DNA of 64,000 nucleotides from Adenophora triphylla var. japonica (taxonomy: Eukaryota > Streptophyta > Magnoliopsida > Asterales > Campanulaceae): positions 1 to 64,000 of the forward strand of contig JAFEMH010007428.1 in the NCBI GenBank assembly GCA_022495995.1. Reading direction: 5' to 3'. The notes beneath the pieces are model-generated. The model was not told the DNA's origin. It did no database searches and saw only the letters and a list, made by a program, of their open reading frames with translations. Shown here one piece after another: positions 46,601 to 57,360 of this stretch. Made by a program: the position numbers and the translations under genes. Numbering within the stretch: the first letter of the stretch is position 1; every line of letters begins with the position of its first letter.

Positions 46601-47127
46601 TAAACCCAACTAGGAGAGGGAGCAGACTGAGGGTTGATAGCCCAAGGATTGTTGTGGAAGATGTGGAAGGTGGGATTCCTGATCGGTTGGCATCGTCGGT
46701 AAGAGGGATTATAAGCATGACCGGTGATAGGTATGTCATCGGTAAAGGTATCATGGCCAAGTAATCGGTTGGGAATGAAGGGTATGAAGGAGGAAATGTC
46801 GGCTTCAATTCTCTTTCTTCTTTCTGCATTTTCCTTGGCTATTTGGGAAGGTGTTTTTGGGATTGGTTTTGATTTTGAAGTGGCTGGAGGAGGAGTAGCA
46901 GGTTTGGAGGATTTTCTTGCTGACTTTTTAGGTCGGATAACAGTGGAGATGGGTTCATTATCATCAACATCAGGTTCTGGGGATTTTCTTTTGGCCGGAG
47001 AGGGGATCGGTTGAGAAGGCTGAGGTTGAGTGACCGGTTTGGAGGAATCGGTTGACTGCTTCTTCTTCGGTTGAGAGGTCTTCTTCTTAGCCGGTTGGGC
47101 TTCGATTGGAGCAGCAATGGGAGCCAT
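43609..47127 (-). CDS. Sirevirus env-like protein, main open part (1172 aa)
   Basis: A single 1172-codon frame, by far the longest in the window, downstream of pol where Sireviruses carry their env-like gene. Residues 1-110 are Lys/Pro/Ser-rich with several basic clusters. A structured segment follows to about 400 (PSYRRCQPIRNPTFHIF, FDLSASRRSLIKQYNKFFDQL). The middle 400-1000 is acidic and Ser/Pro/Thr-rich. About 1010-1120 is a strong coiled coil (LSTQLGALSQLNKELMN, KLKTENEVLKKMLADRD). KKRKRDDKEAKKSAKK just before the end looks like a nuclear localisation signal. I see no signal peptide or clear transmembrane helix, so a membrane envelope role is doubtful. The frame probably continues upstream into 47258-47899, from which it is separated by one frame break and a TAG near 47249. 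Confidence 0.75.
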   Translation of the reverse strand: MAPIAAPIEAQPAKKKTSQPKKKQSTDSSKPVTQPQPSQPIPSPAKRKSPEPDVDDNEPISTVIRPKKSARKSSKPATPPPATSKSKPIPKTPSQIAKENAERRKRIEADISSFIPFIPNRLLGHDTFTDDIPITGHAYNPSYRRCQPIRNPTFHIFHNNPWAINPQSAPSPSWVYPIDHLPPFIRKLLQFHEINKSFVPAGNIQDYIDFGNRHIENGVYFSRPCRLRDFDLSASRRSLIKQYNKFFDQLPLKWNAVFLAQDRMRQDMMVQAVWADFAILYGAEDTLIETDFYQSGRYEMEFDSLPNFDSEPVCLGPRKNQLIRNVMDFLDNLLDMDNELKAAGNISLANFFSAVQSTSTKWPTVTDAEIDAMFEDEEEEKDKSEEVAESSSSSDSSSNGDDRPDRMISSDQAFTTPQPMATVRSLGGGITKTSPVTPLGGGTTWPVSTQPMISPPVSIPPAIVSTKQVIASQPIDADDILLQQAIAASLFDVEEKRLQDRADDLTTAQALQASILDSQVREIQSLLSSPPRVEEETQSLPPTSSAPVEESDFFEVEDISDDDDDFNILDPVVPPVYADPCLYQKDIFSPRNYYTSKSSIPRTSHGIPLFGLHEKISSRAEYKIVSDPPPFSQELKKLKEKDVGIPFYLSRTVGPGETSLKAQKPVVLKLCLRFPPPKGQSVKPSKTDQQLVTNFPSKQKPIFSPSKSQRLRHIRIQGGVAQPATGPIECTFSSANIFMRYLSVNNRISQVLELRILRWCYEVTHRVGLMPNVPQLSIMRNGNPRPWSNIRQASLLLLALRVIPLIRSRQHALSLAPTAADLIASAFDEAHDIQNAITLSLESDSLISSDPNDFLVFSPSVASSISIDEEITFSPTGQVSRIGPVHVSSPTDSSTDASTGSPTQYLTGRSIPLTAHLTEKPPTVHLSPPNPSLAIQIYTPQPVLALTVTAPPTDPQAISVSSSTDDSSSDTDPSPDDPQPVPEEELNRPVVVRDLCELYDALVASMVKSNQEEEEKRLDRMEHGYAKDLANYVADLFDKDAKITDLSTQLGALSQLNKELMNTAKDAQTDLKLATDEIKKLNQKLADQASLFRKTNTERIKLKTENEVLKKMLADRDAEKSARKKRKRDDKEAKKSAKKSRTQPATHRLPLLRTPRTCLQPMIPPPRLECNR

Positions 47128-47257
47128 CGGTTTGGCTTCTCTAAGAATCCTCGCTTGATCGGCTTTGTCGAAGGCTTTGACAAATGACTTGGGAACCGAG
47201 GTTGGGCGACAAACCGAGAAATAGTAAAAATTGAAGGGATTCTCAAGAGGATTCTAC

Positions 47258-47899
47258 TCATCGAAGATAATGGATTGGCTTGGCCTTGTTAGATGCGGAC
47301 AAGGGCTTCTCCTTCTGGAATTTCTTGAAGGCAATTAGGATAACCCGATAGATAAAGGAGCACCAGTTGAATCTCCTTTGAAGCATAACGGCTGCCATGG
47401 CTTCCCATTGTATCATGGTGATACAATGATGAGAACCAGACCGGCAAATCACACATCGGTCAATGACTTCGGTTAGGGCATAATGAACAGCATCCAAATC
47501 AGCTTTCTTGTTCCCTTCACCGGTCACAAATGGATCGGTTCCACGGACGGTAGCCCAGGCGGCTTCCATATCCTTCGAAGTGACAGAAGAGGAACCGGTT
47601 GAGGGAAGAGTAGGGAAAGCTTCGGCTATGGAAGTTGGGGAGAAATCAACAGAGAAACCACCAACGGATGAAGTAATGTGAGAAACAACGCCGGGCTTGG
47701 GATTATCATCAACTACGCCATTGTTGAAGAACTCATTGACAAGCTCATACAAAATGTCATCATTCCCCTCTGGCATCAAGAACGGCAACAAACCGGAGGC
47801 AGTTAGCATTGCTTGGAGGATCTTCCCTTCTTCAGATTCGAAGAAGCTTGGTAGAATGTAACCTCCGAAAATGTCTTTCTTGGTTGGTTTGGGAGCCAT
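47258..47899 (-). pseudogene. N-terminal part of the Sirevirus env-like gene (213 aa)
   Basis: ATG at 47899, stop at 47258. Blocks AVHYALTEVIDRCVICRSGSHHC and MQRRFNWCSFIYRVIL-like text resemble the putative plant transposon protein domain found at the start of env-like proteins of plant retroelements. It ends 130 bases before the first Met of the 1172-codon frame and is in a different frame. The natural reading is one gene broken once. Confidence in the domain name is moderate. Confidence 0.55.
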
Positions 47900-48811
47900 C
47901 TGTCAAAAGATTTAAGAATCAAAAACATTCTAAGTTAGAACACATTTCAAAAAAAATGGAAGTGAGTTTATAATTTTGAAAATAGTTCTTGTTCTTCAAG
48001 TTAAAAGAGTTTGGATATTAGAAAAACTTTACCAGAAAGGATTAGAGTTCGAAGAACAAAGAGAGAATGAAATTTGATTGCTTGAAAGTTCTTAGCTTTT
48101 GCAAAGAGAGGGAATCGGAAAGCTTGAATGAAAGATTGTATTTCCTTATATAGTAGAGAGAAATAGAAGATGGAAAGGTTTTTTGAAATAAAGAAAACGT
48201 TTCAACTGCATGGCACAGATATTTAAAAAGATATTGAACACGATTTTAAATATGAGAGATTAAAACTAGGTACGTGTGTGCAGCAGTTAAACCATAATGC
48301 AATAATGACAAAAAAAATAACCTTTTGATAAATTGGAATGATACAGAAGTTACCTTTTTGGTCACAAAATTTTAAATTTGACCAATCATCAAGTACAAAA
48401 AGGACGGTAGTAGGAGGGAGTAGGAAACATCAATGATGCTTTGTCAGGATAGGGTAAGGCGGTAGACAGCTGAAAGGATTGATGGGACTTGTCGGCTAGG
48501 GACGCGCCGGTTAGAAACGGATTGAATAGTAATCTGCCCGCAATTCGTCGGCTAGGTAATTATCAATCGGTTGAGCTGACGTCATCACATGAGGCTTGAC
48601 CGATCAAAGAGATGACCGGTTAGGAGAGAACTTTTGCATCAGTTAAGGGCCATCGGTTAGGGGTACTTTTAAACGGTTAAAAGATGTCGGTTTAGAATAT
48701 CATGCTTAATCGGTTAAGAGAGTAGGTCACGAGCACCAGTTAGCAGATGTAATTGAGGCAACACCAAGATCGGTTGAGAACTTTCACAAACAGTAAGGTT
48801 AGTACAATAAA
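47900..48811 (-). other. Sirevirus spacer between pol and env-like gene
   Basis: About 0.9 kb, AT-rich near 47900-48450 and rich in CGGTTAG/CGGTTGAG words at 48490-48790. A TATA-like TATATAAGGAAATAC (minus strand, about 48140-48155) could drive env-like transcription, but a spliced product is equally possible. No coding frame. Confidence 0.5.
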
Positions 48812-51800
48812 TTAACGAATATCAATCATGCCTAGTTCTCCTCTAAGGAATTCAAATCTTTTAATGTCCAATGGTTTTGTCAAAATATCAGCTAGTTGAT
48901 AATCAGTATGGACTTTTAAAAGAACAATGTTACCCTTTTCAACGTGATCCTTGAGGAAGTGATATTTGATGTCTATGTGCTTGGTCTTTGAATGCATCAC
49001 AGGATTGTTGGAGACTGATATGGCTGAGGTGTTATCACAATAGATGGGACATACTTCTTGAGGGATTTCATAGTCCACTAGTTATTGCTTCATCCATAAA
49101 ATTTGTGAACAGCAACTCCCAGCGGCTATGTACTCAGCTTCAGTTGTAGAAGTGGAAATTGATGCCTGTTTCTTGCACGACCAGGAAACCAACCGGTTAC
49201 CTAGAAATTGACAAGTTCCACTAGTACTTTTCCTGGTGACCCTACAAGCTGCGAAATCAGCATCTGAATATCCAATTAGTATAAATGATGAATCTTTTGG
49301 GTACCACAAACCTAAGTTAGCAGTTCCCACAAGATATCTAATAATTCTTTTGACAGCTTGCAAATGAGATTCTCTAGGGTCAGCTTGAAATCTAGCACAT
49401 ACACATACGACAAACATGATATCTGGCCTACTAGCGGTTAAGTAAAGTAGAGAGCCTATCATACCTCGGTAGAGTGTCATATCTACTTTCTTACCGGATT
49501 CGTCTTTGTCTAAGTGTACATTTGTGGCCATTGGAGTGCTTTGAGGATGAGCGGAATCAAGACCAAATTTCTTGATTAGATCTTTGGTATATTTGGCTTG
49601 ATTAATGAAAATTCCTTCTTGGGTTTGCTTGACTTGAAGTCCAAGGAAAAAGGTTAGCTCACCCATCATGCTCATCTCAAATTTGCTTTGCATAAGTTTC
49701 TCAAATCTCTTGCATAATTTTTCGTTAGTAGATCCAAAAATTATGTCATCAACATATATTTGAACTAACAATGAATGACCATTATGCTTTGCAATAAATA
49801 AAGTGGTGTCAATTTTACCTCGTTCAAACTTCTCACTAAGTAGGAATTTGGAGAGAGTTTCATACCATGCTCGCGGTGCTTGCTTGAGGCCATACAAAGC
49901 TTTATTTAATTTGTAGACATGATTAGGCTTCTTAGAATCTTCAAATCCTGGTGGTTGATCAACATATACAAGCTCTTGAAGTTCACCATTGTGAAATGCA
50001 CTTTTCACATCCATTTGATATAGCTTAAATTCTTTGTAGGCTGCATAGGCAAGGAATAACCTAATGGCTTCTAATCTAGCTACGGGAGCAAAGGTCTCAT
50101 CATAGTCTATTCCTTCCTCCTGTCTATATCCTTTTGCCACTAATCTGGCCTTATTTCTTATAATTTTTCCAGACTCATCCAATTTATTTCTATATACCCA
50201 TTTTGTTCCAATCACTGTTTGATCACTAGGTCTAGGCACTAATTCCCAAACTTTGCATCTATCAAACTGGTTAAGCCTTTCTTGCATAACTTCTACCCAG
50301 CTGGGGTCATCAAGTGCTTCATCAGTCTTCTTTGGTTCTATGTTGGAGACCATAGCAGAGGAAAATAATCCATGTTGTTCCTCTAAGTTTCTTAATTGGC
50401 CTCTAGTCATTCTAGGTCCAAAGACATCACCAATAACATTTTCTAAAGGATGATTCCTAACTGATCTCACTTCCCTAGGTAGGTCTTGCCTGACCGATTC
50501 CTGTCTTAAGGTTTCTATTGGAGGAGTGGAATCGGTTGAGGGAGAGGAGACCGGTTGAGGTGATCGGTTAGGTGAGGGTGATGCTGACTGATGATGGTGA
50601 TCGATAATTGGAGATGGAAATGGTAAGTTGATGGGTGAAATTGGTTCAGCTTCAGGTGATGAATTGGGAGTTGAAATATGAGGACTAGATGGTAAGGGAT
50701 CGGTTGGCTGTGATTGACTATTTGATTGCCTAACCGATTGAGGAAAGAAGGAGTCATCAACTAGGTCTCTACAGGTTACACCACTAGAGGCTGACGGTTG
50801 AGCTGGAGGTTGATTTGCGTTGTTGCTGGTGGTTTGATTAGAGTTTTGATTACCTGTTTCACCTGTCTCAAAAACACCAGAACCATCAGTACTATTTGGA
50901 GCCTTGTCAGACTCTAGCAAATCAAATTCATCAAAGGTAACATGAACAGATTCAACAATTTTCAACAACCGTTTATTAAAAACTCTAAATGCCTTACTGT
51001 GCTTGGCGTATCCCACAAAAATGCCTTCATCAGCTTTTTCATCAAATTTACCTCGGCGCTCTTTACCATTGTAAAGTACATAGCATCTGCAACCGAAGAT
51101 CTTGAAGAAACTAATATTGGGGATTCTGCCACGCCACAGCTCATAAGGGGTCTTGTTGTGAAACTTGTTGACCAATGATCTATTCTGGGTGAAGCAGGCT
51201 GTATGGATAGCTTCGGCCCAAAAATACTTGGGAAGCATAGCTTCGGATATCATTGTTTTTCCAGCTTCGATCAAAGTCCTGTTCTTTCTCTCAACTACAC
51301 CATTTTGTTGCGGTGTACCAAAGACCCAGAGAAATTGTGGTCTATTCCGTGATCATCACAAGCATCTTGAGCAATTCCAAGATTTTTGAACTCCGTTCCA
51401 TTATCTGATCTCATACTGATGATATCACACTCTTTTTGGGTTTGAAGTAGACGGAATAACCTGGTAGCAACTTCATATGTATCATCCTTTGAAGCAAACA
51501 TCTCTACCCAGGTGTATCTTGAGAAGTCGTCTACAACAACCAAGGCATATCTGCTACCCCCCAAACTGGCAGTAGTTGTGGGGCCAAACAGATCCATATG
51601 TAGCAGCTGGAGGCACCTAGAAGTGGACATGCAGGGCTTGCTGCGGAAAGATTCTTTATGTTGTTTTCCCATTGGCAGGCTCTACATTTCCTTCCATGAT
51701 CAGCAGACACCTGAGGTAAGCCGGTGACTAGATTGTTATTGGCCAGCTTGGATAGATATTTGAAGTTCAGGTGACTGAGTCTCTTGTGCCATAGCCAGGA

Positions 51801-52301
51801 GTTCTCACTGATGTTCTTAGCTACAAAACAAACATTAGTAACATTCGAAACATTGTTTAAGTCTATAGCATATACGTTACCTTTTCTATATCCAGTGAGA
51901 AGTGTTTCACCTGTAGCAATGTCTTTCACATAGCAGTTGGAAGAATTGAAAACACAGTGCATACCTTTGTCACAAAATTGTGAAATAGAGAGAAGGTTGT
52001 GTTTTAGACCATCCACCAAAGATACCTTCTGTACAGTGACTGTACCTCTTTTGATGGATCCAAGACCGATAATTTTACCCTTTGCGTTGTCACCAAAGAC
52101 AACTGGAGGACCAGATGCTTCTACCAGATCGGTTAGGAGATCGGCATGACCAGTCATATGCCTAGAGCAACCACTGTCCATAATCCAAACATCCTTACCG
52201 GCATCGGTTGAGGCCATTAAGCATTCCTGAAATAAAACAGTAAGCTTATGGTCCCCCTTATTCTTTTGGGTCCAAAGAGTTAGTTCCTCTTTGGCAGCCA
52301 T
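48812..52301 (-). pseudogene. pol: Sirevirus pol: protease, integrase, RT, RNase H
   Basis: On the minus strand: protease WIMDSGCSRHMTG (about 52190-52150); GAG-pre-integrase WLWHKRLSHLN; integrase with LHMDLFGP and MRSDNGTEF (D, D) and the third catalytic region (VERKNR type) in the frame ending at 49082; a Pro/Ser-rich spacer; RT with [42 protein letters not shown] and [12 protein letters not shown]; RNase H with [17 protein letters not shown] and [13 protein letters not shown], continuing at 49078-48812 (CDNTSAISVSNNPV, ADILTKPL). Breaks: frame changes near 51620 and 51320, and one TAA at 49082-49084 in place of a sense codon. RT itself is intact over 730 codons. Confidence 0.92.
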
Positions 52302-52303
52302 AC

Positions 52304-55032
52304 CTGGCCACCACCTGAGCTTTTAGACTCAGCGGGTCCAGATAGGTGCTTCAAGAGGCATTCATAAGCCTTGTGACCAATAAAACCACAATTTACACAT
52401 TTATTAGAAGATGGCTGAGAGGGTTCAGATGAGTTGATGTTCAATTTGGCCAATGCTTCAGAAGAGTTCACTAATTGAGCAGAAACAGATCCTTTGGGGA
52501 CGAAGGTGATGGAATTACCTTTGTTAACCAGTTGCATCGGTTTAGGAATGCCTTTACCGGTTGGTTTGCCTTTACCGGTTGGGTGACCAGTGACGGTTGA
52601 TTGACCGGTCATATCCTTACCGATGTCGGTTACCTTACCGGTTGAGGATTCCCGACTGCCAACACTATCAACAATTTTAATTCCACCTTTGCTTTTGCCA
52701 TCACTAAGTGGAACATATTTTCCTAGCTCGGGATCGCCTACCTCGGTCCATTGGGATTTGTTTTTGTTCAAATAAGCTTTCATCTCGTGCTCGTCCTTTT
52801 GGGATAGGTGTGAGGGACGGCTTTGAAAGGTTTGGTTAACTCTCTCTTAATCATTTTGGATTGAGCATCATCAAATTTACCCATCAAGTTTTCGAGATTT
52901 GGTAACTGGTTTGTCATTGCTTTGCCTTTTTTCTTTACCGCTTGGAGGTAAAACTAATTCGATTGTAACATCTCGGGTAGGAGATATTTGATCTTGTATA
53001 ATAGTCTCCATAGCAGCTCGGGATTTAGAGAATGTGTCAATAGTTTTTGAAAGAGATTTATTCCTTGACACAAGATCGGCAATTTGACAAACGAGATATG
53101 TTTAGTCTCTCGGTGAGTTCTTGATTATCTTTCTTCAACCGATCGTACTCTAGCTTGCTTTCTTTCAAAATTTTTATTTCAGCTTTCAAAGAGTCATTTT
53201 CGGTAGAAATCAATTTGAAATTATCGGCCATAATTTTGTGAGCTTCATTTAATTTTTCAAAATCGGAGAAGAGCTCATTCATCACCTCTGCCATTTCAGA
53301 CTTTGACATATTTGGCATTGGGTCAACAGTAGGCTGAGAGGAAGAGGATGATGGTTCAAAATTGGGATCAAAATTTGGCAGTGAAGATATCGGTTCAGGG
53401 TTAGGCTCGGTTAGAGGCTTTAAGTGAATCGGTCGGTTCTCAAGCATCGGTTGATAAGAGGCGATCGGTAAGGCTTGAGCTTGATAGGTCGGTTGAATTG
53501 GTTGCATCAGCGGTCTGAGAGTGGGCATGATTTTAGGCCCGACCATAGAGGGATCCACCTATGTTTTGAATTTTGAAGTTATATGGATTACATGCATCTA
53601 CCTTGGGAGTAGGAATGGGTTCATCAAAGTATGTCAAGGGAGATCTCATAGGTGGGGTGTGGTCAACATAGGATGATTGTTCATTGGAATTGGGATGTCT
53701 AAAGATAGGAGTATGTAGGGAGATGGGTTTATCATATGTTCCATCCATAGCAACAAAACTGACATCAACATCTTCATCTGAGTCAGCATAGTCAGCTTCC
53801 TCATTCTCAGAGTCGGTCTCGAACCAGACTGGCATAGCTTTTTCAGTTCCATCCTCGGCAACTAAGCTCTTAGATTTAGATCTAGGGAATTTCTTGAATG
53901 GTTTCTTCCTCAAAAATTCATATTTAGGTTGAGGGCATTTGGAGGCAAAATGGAAGGTTTTCTACAATTGTAACACACAAGCTCACCTTGGGCATTCTTT
54001 CCGTCGGTTGAGGTTGAGGTTTGGCCTTTCTTTTGGAAGTTCCCAGATCTATGGAAGGATGAGGCTTTGGGTTGAAATGATTTGCTGTGGGATTTCTTAA
54101 AATCCTTAAACTTTCTGTAGTTTCTGGCGAATGCAGCAAATTCATCCTCTACCTCAAGAGGTGTGTTAGAAGAGGTATTGGCTAGAGTTGGTTGAGGGCC
54201 GAGATGTTGAGGGAGAGTCATTGGTGGTAATTTGGTGGTAAGCATAGAAGAACCAGGAAGATCTCGGTCGAGCCGGCAGAGATAGATTTTTAAATTGTTT
54301 TTGAACTTTACTCAGCCGGTTGAGCTCTTCCTCATATAGAAACAAAGTAGACACAATGTTCTGGATATGAGTAGTGTTCAAATCACGGCATTCTTTCAAA
54401 ATAGCGACCTTCACATGCCACAAGTCTCCAAGAGAATTGAGGAATCTCATGTTTAGGTCTTTCATGGTATAGACTCTACCTAAAGATGCACAAGAGTTAC
54501 TCACCTCGCAGAATCGGTCGTACGTTTCCTTCATTGTTTCATTTGGATTCTTCTTGAAGGACTCAAACTCAGCAACGCTTTTGTAGAGTCTGTTGTCCTT
54601 GGCCACTTGATCTCCTTCAAAGTATCTGAGAAGACTTTGCCATACTTGTTGAGCGGTCTCATAGCATTGTACTTGTTTGTACAGTCTGTCATCAAGTCCT
54701 GAGGTTATTATGTGCAATGCTTTTCGGTCTAAGGAATCACAAAATTTGTCATCCTCAGTCCATTCTTCACGAGGTTTTGGCACATAAGTTTCATAAACCT
54801 CAAAGTCTTGTTCAGACTCTCTATCTCCATGATCCATGAGAGGAGTTTTGGGTGCTCTTGTTGCAAGATTGATTTTCAGGGGTGTCATGGGACCATCTCT
54901 GACTACAGTAGTTAACCTATCATCTATTGAATCCAAGTACCGCATGATTCTGTTTTTCCATACTGGAAATTCGTTATCGTTCAACATGGGAACGGATGTC
55001 AAGTTGTATGTTTGCATGATTTTTCCCGCCAT
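52304..55032 (-). pseudogene. gag: Sirevirus gag region with two zinc knuckles and coiled coil
   Basis: ATG at 55032, 58 bases after the primer site. Gag core 55032-54166 (VPMLNDNEFPVWKNRIMRYLDS, DRKALHIITSGL, ETAQQVWQSLLRYFEGD, ETMKETYDRFCEVSN). First zinc knuckle begins CYNC at about 53976. An acidic stretch (DSENEEADYADSDEDVD) follows, then a coiled coil at 53320-53090 (DFEKLNEAHKIMADNFKLI, LKAEIKILKES), and a second zinc knuckle CVNCGFIGHKAYEC at about 52400-52350. The long coiled-coil C-terminal part and two knuckles are typical of Sireviruses. Frame breaks lie near 54240, 53915, 53545, 53065 and 52800. Confidence 0.85.
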
Positions 55033-55089
55033 TTTGGAATTGGCAATTCAAGCGGTTAAGCTTGGAAAAATGATTTTCGAAAATTGCTA

Positions 55090-55101
55090 GCTCTGATACC
55101 A
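55090..55101 (-). promoter_or_regulatory. Primer binding site of the Sirevirus (tRNA-iMet)
   Basis: Minus strand TGGTATCAGAGC, two bases after the 5' LTR. Same site type as in the copia element at 21619. Confidence 0.95.
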
Positions 55102-55103
55102 AT

Positions 55104-56545
55104 TGTTAGGTCCCAAATGGTAGAAATCAGGCTAGAGGGGGGGGTGAATAGCCTGTTTAAACTTTTTGCTTAAAAACTCTTAGTATTTATAAAAGGTTGT
55201 AGGAAACTCACTTGCCAACTGTTAGATTTATTTTGCACAGCGGAGATTACAGTTAGGCTAGGTTTACAACCGGTTAGGTAGAGTTTCAAAAACAGTAAGT
55301 TAAAATCCTTATGCAAACAAGACAAATTAAATTTCCAAGTAAGACAAACAAGATGAGTAGTAGGTTGAGTCAATAGGTTGTGACCAGTTGAGAGAATGTC
55401 AACCAGTTACAACTACACAAAAATAAACACTCACACAAGAGAATGACACATTGTTTGAAGAGGTTCACAGTGTTAAATAACTGCTACGTCCTCTACCAAG
55501 TTTGGTCAGAACTTGGATTTGTGAAAGTGCACTACTATATTAATGGTTTCTACCTATTACAAGTTGCAAGCCAATGATTGAAGGCTGCCAAACTAAAGGT
55601 GACCACTAACGGATCGTGCTACAATAAAGACCTGGTGTTTTCTAGAGATGTGCTCACAAGTTGAGCTGATTTCTCTAGGGTGTTGTGTGTGAATCAATCA
55701 ATGTGTTCCAAATATAGTCTAATGAAGGAACACTACAATATTGATTGAGGTGCACAGTGTATAAGTCCTAACAGAGATGTCTAGTGAATAAGGGGACTTG
55801 AATTGAATGCTTTGAACTATGGAGTTTGCAGGATGGTAGTTCAGAGCAACTCACTCTCAAGAATCATAAATGCACCAACCTTCTTCAATGCTCCAGGGAA
55901 GCTATTTATAGTGAACTTTGAAAAGGAGCCGTTGTCTTTGAAGAGGTTGCAATGATGACTTGATCAGGCATGCCTTTGAATTGAAGGATCTTTGCATTAA
56001 ATGCCTGAGATAGGAGAGAGAAGATTTTCCTTGTAGAGTGGTTGGAAGGATGTGAGTACTGGTCATTTTGACAATCTATTTTGAGCTTCTGACAGCCGCA
56101 GGAATGTCACTTCAGCGTCTATTCAGCATGCTTGCTTTACCAACTTTAGCTAAAGGGATTGCTGGGTAGTTGGGAGCAATAAATGCTTCGGTTAGGCTGG
56201 GCTGAGGAAAGCTTGCTGAGAAAGACACAACCGGCAAGGGAACCTGTGAAGGTTACATCCGCTAGATAAGGCAACCGGTTAGGTTGACACATCGGTTAGG
56301 AACTCAACCGGTTAGGTGACCAAACCGAGTAACTCACAAAAACAACATGGGGGCAAATCTTCACACCTTCAAGTCTTCAAGGTCTTGAGAAAATTACATG
56401 ATTTAAAAACACTGGCACTAGCATTAAGGGGACCTATCATACATAGAAAGATTCTATTGGGTCTAATTAAAATTAGGGGTCCACATTATTGCTTGATGTG
56501 ATTGGGTTTAAGCAATTCTAAACCTAAGCATATATTTGACTAACA
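55104..56545 (-). repeat. 5' LTR of the Sirevirus (right)
   Basis: 1442 bp, ends TGTT...AACA. Contains AACCGGTTAGG motifs (about 55267, 56273, 56305). Followed by AATAC, the target duplication. Confidence 0.95.
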
Positions 56546-56576
56546 AATACAATGACCACATTTGGTCAATTCAATC

Positions 56577-57320
56577 TTATGCCCCTAGGCTAAGTTGATC
56601 AAAGTCCAATGGAACATATCGATCTTCAGTCACATTGGCTTGAAGAGGGTTTCCATCTTGGTTGTTGATTCTAGAATTTCGACATTCCCTAACCATATGC
56701 CCGGGTTTGCCACAATTAAAACAACTACCTTTGAACTTCTTGGCGGTTGTAGTTCCCCTTTTTACTTTCCCGGTATTCTTCCTCTTGTTTCCGGTACTTG
56801 TTTTCGCCAAGTTTACTTGCCGTCTTTTTGTCACTATACACATAGAATAGTGCATCTCGAGAAATTCCCAAAGTTCTCTTGCGGTCTTTATGCCACAACA
56901 CACATAGTATTGTGCATCATCCAAGCCATTAAGAATAAACTTGCGACACAAGAAATCGCTGTGATTCCATGTATCCAAGTCATTCTTTGCTTGGGGTTCA
57001 TCCCCTTCGAATATCAATGGTGGATATTCCCAAAGAAATCGCACCAATTTTAATGTTGTCAAATAGACCAACAATTTCTGTTGCCACCTCTTAAAGTCCA
57101 TCCCGGTAAGAATACCTGGTCTTTCCGCATGCACGAACGCATGAGACGGAGGAGGAGCATTATGAGGTGCGACACTTGTGGTTGTACCTGAGCCAGGGGA
57201 AGGAAGTTTCTCACCTTGAACCGAGTGAGAAGAAGGAGGTGCAATATTCTTGAGCATTGCATCGCCTTGAGGAGGAGGAGTAAGCCCGAATGATTCGGAG
57301 GTGTCTTTCTCACTTGGCAT
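56577..57320 (-). CDS. gag: Copia-type Gag, unit 2 (247 aa, open)
   Basis: Same length, start and stop as the unit 1 gag, with under ten amino-acid differences (for example MPSEKD for MASEKD, HMVRECRN for HMARECRH). Zinc knuckle cysteines and histidine are intact, and it has the same internal deletion. Two open copies beside a dead pol suggest that gag is the only protein this family makes. Confidence 0.85.
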   Translation of the reverse strand: MPSEKDTSESFGLTPPPQGDAMLKNIAPPSSHSVQGEKLPSPGSGTTTSVAPHNAPPPSHAFVHAERPGILTGMDFKRWQQKLLVYLTTLKLVRFLWEYPPLIFEGDEPQAKNDLDTWNHSDFLCRKFILNGLDDAQYYVCCGIKTARELWEFLEMHYSMCIVTKRRQVNLAKTSTGNKRKNTGKVKRGTTTAKKFKGSCFNCGKPGHMVRECRNSRINNQDGNPLQANVTEDRYVPLDFDQLSLGA

Positions 57321-57343
57321 TGTAGAAATGCCTTAAGAAACGT

Positions 57344-57360
57344 CAAATACTTCTTACGAT
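57344..57360 (-). promoter_or_regulatory. Primer-site position of unit 2, complementary to its own LTR
   Basis: Same AT + CGTAAGAAGTATTTG as unit 1. Its LTR (C) has one substitution at the edge of the partner segment (57484), leaving 14 paired bases (57485-57498). Confidence 0.5.

Larger units (their letters stand above)
41819..56545 (-). mobile_element. Sirevirus (Ty1/copia, SIRE/Maximus lineage), 14.7 kb
   Basis: LTRs 41819-43251 (1433 bp) and 55104-56545 (1442 bp), TSD AATAC at 41814-41818 and 56546-56550, tRNA-iMet primer site at 55090-55101, polypurine tract at 43252-43264. Minus-strand order: long gag with two zinc knuckles, protease-integrase-RT-RNase H, then a long env-like gene. Length, gene order and RT motif [13 protein letters not shown] are typical of Sireviruses. 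The uninterrupted target sequence TATAATACAATGACC is still visible in unit 1 at about 36796. Confidence 0.95.
56546..57360 (-). other. Internal region of unit 2, right part
   Basis: Resumes with AATACAATGACCACATTTGG exactly as in unit 1 and carries the second gag and primer-site region. Confidence 0.9.

Noticed and set aside
44376..46829. Several 100-160-codon frames on both strands within the env-like gene
   Set aside because: Shadows of the 1172-codon frame, with no independent motif.
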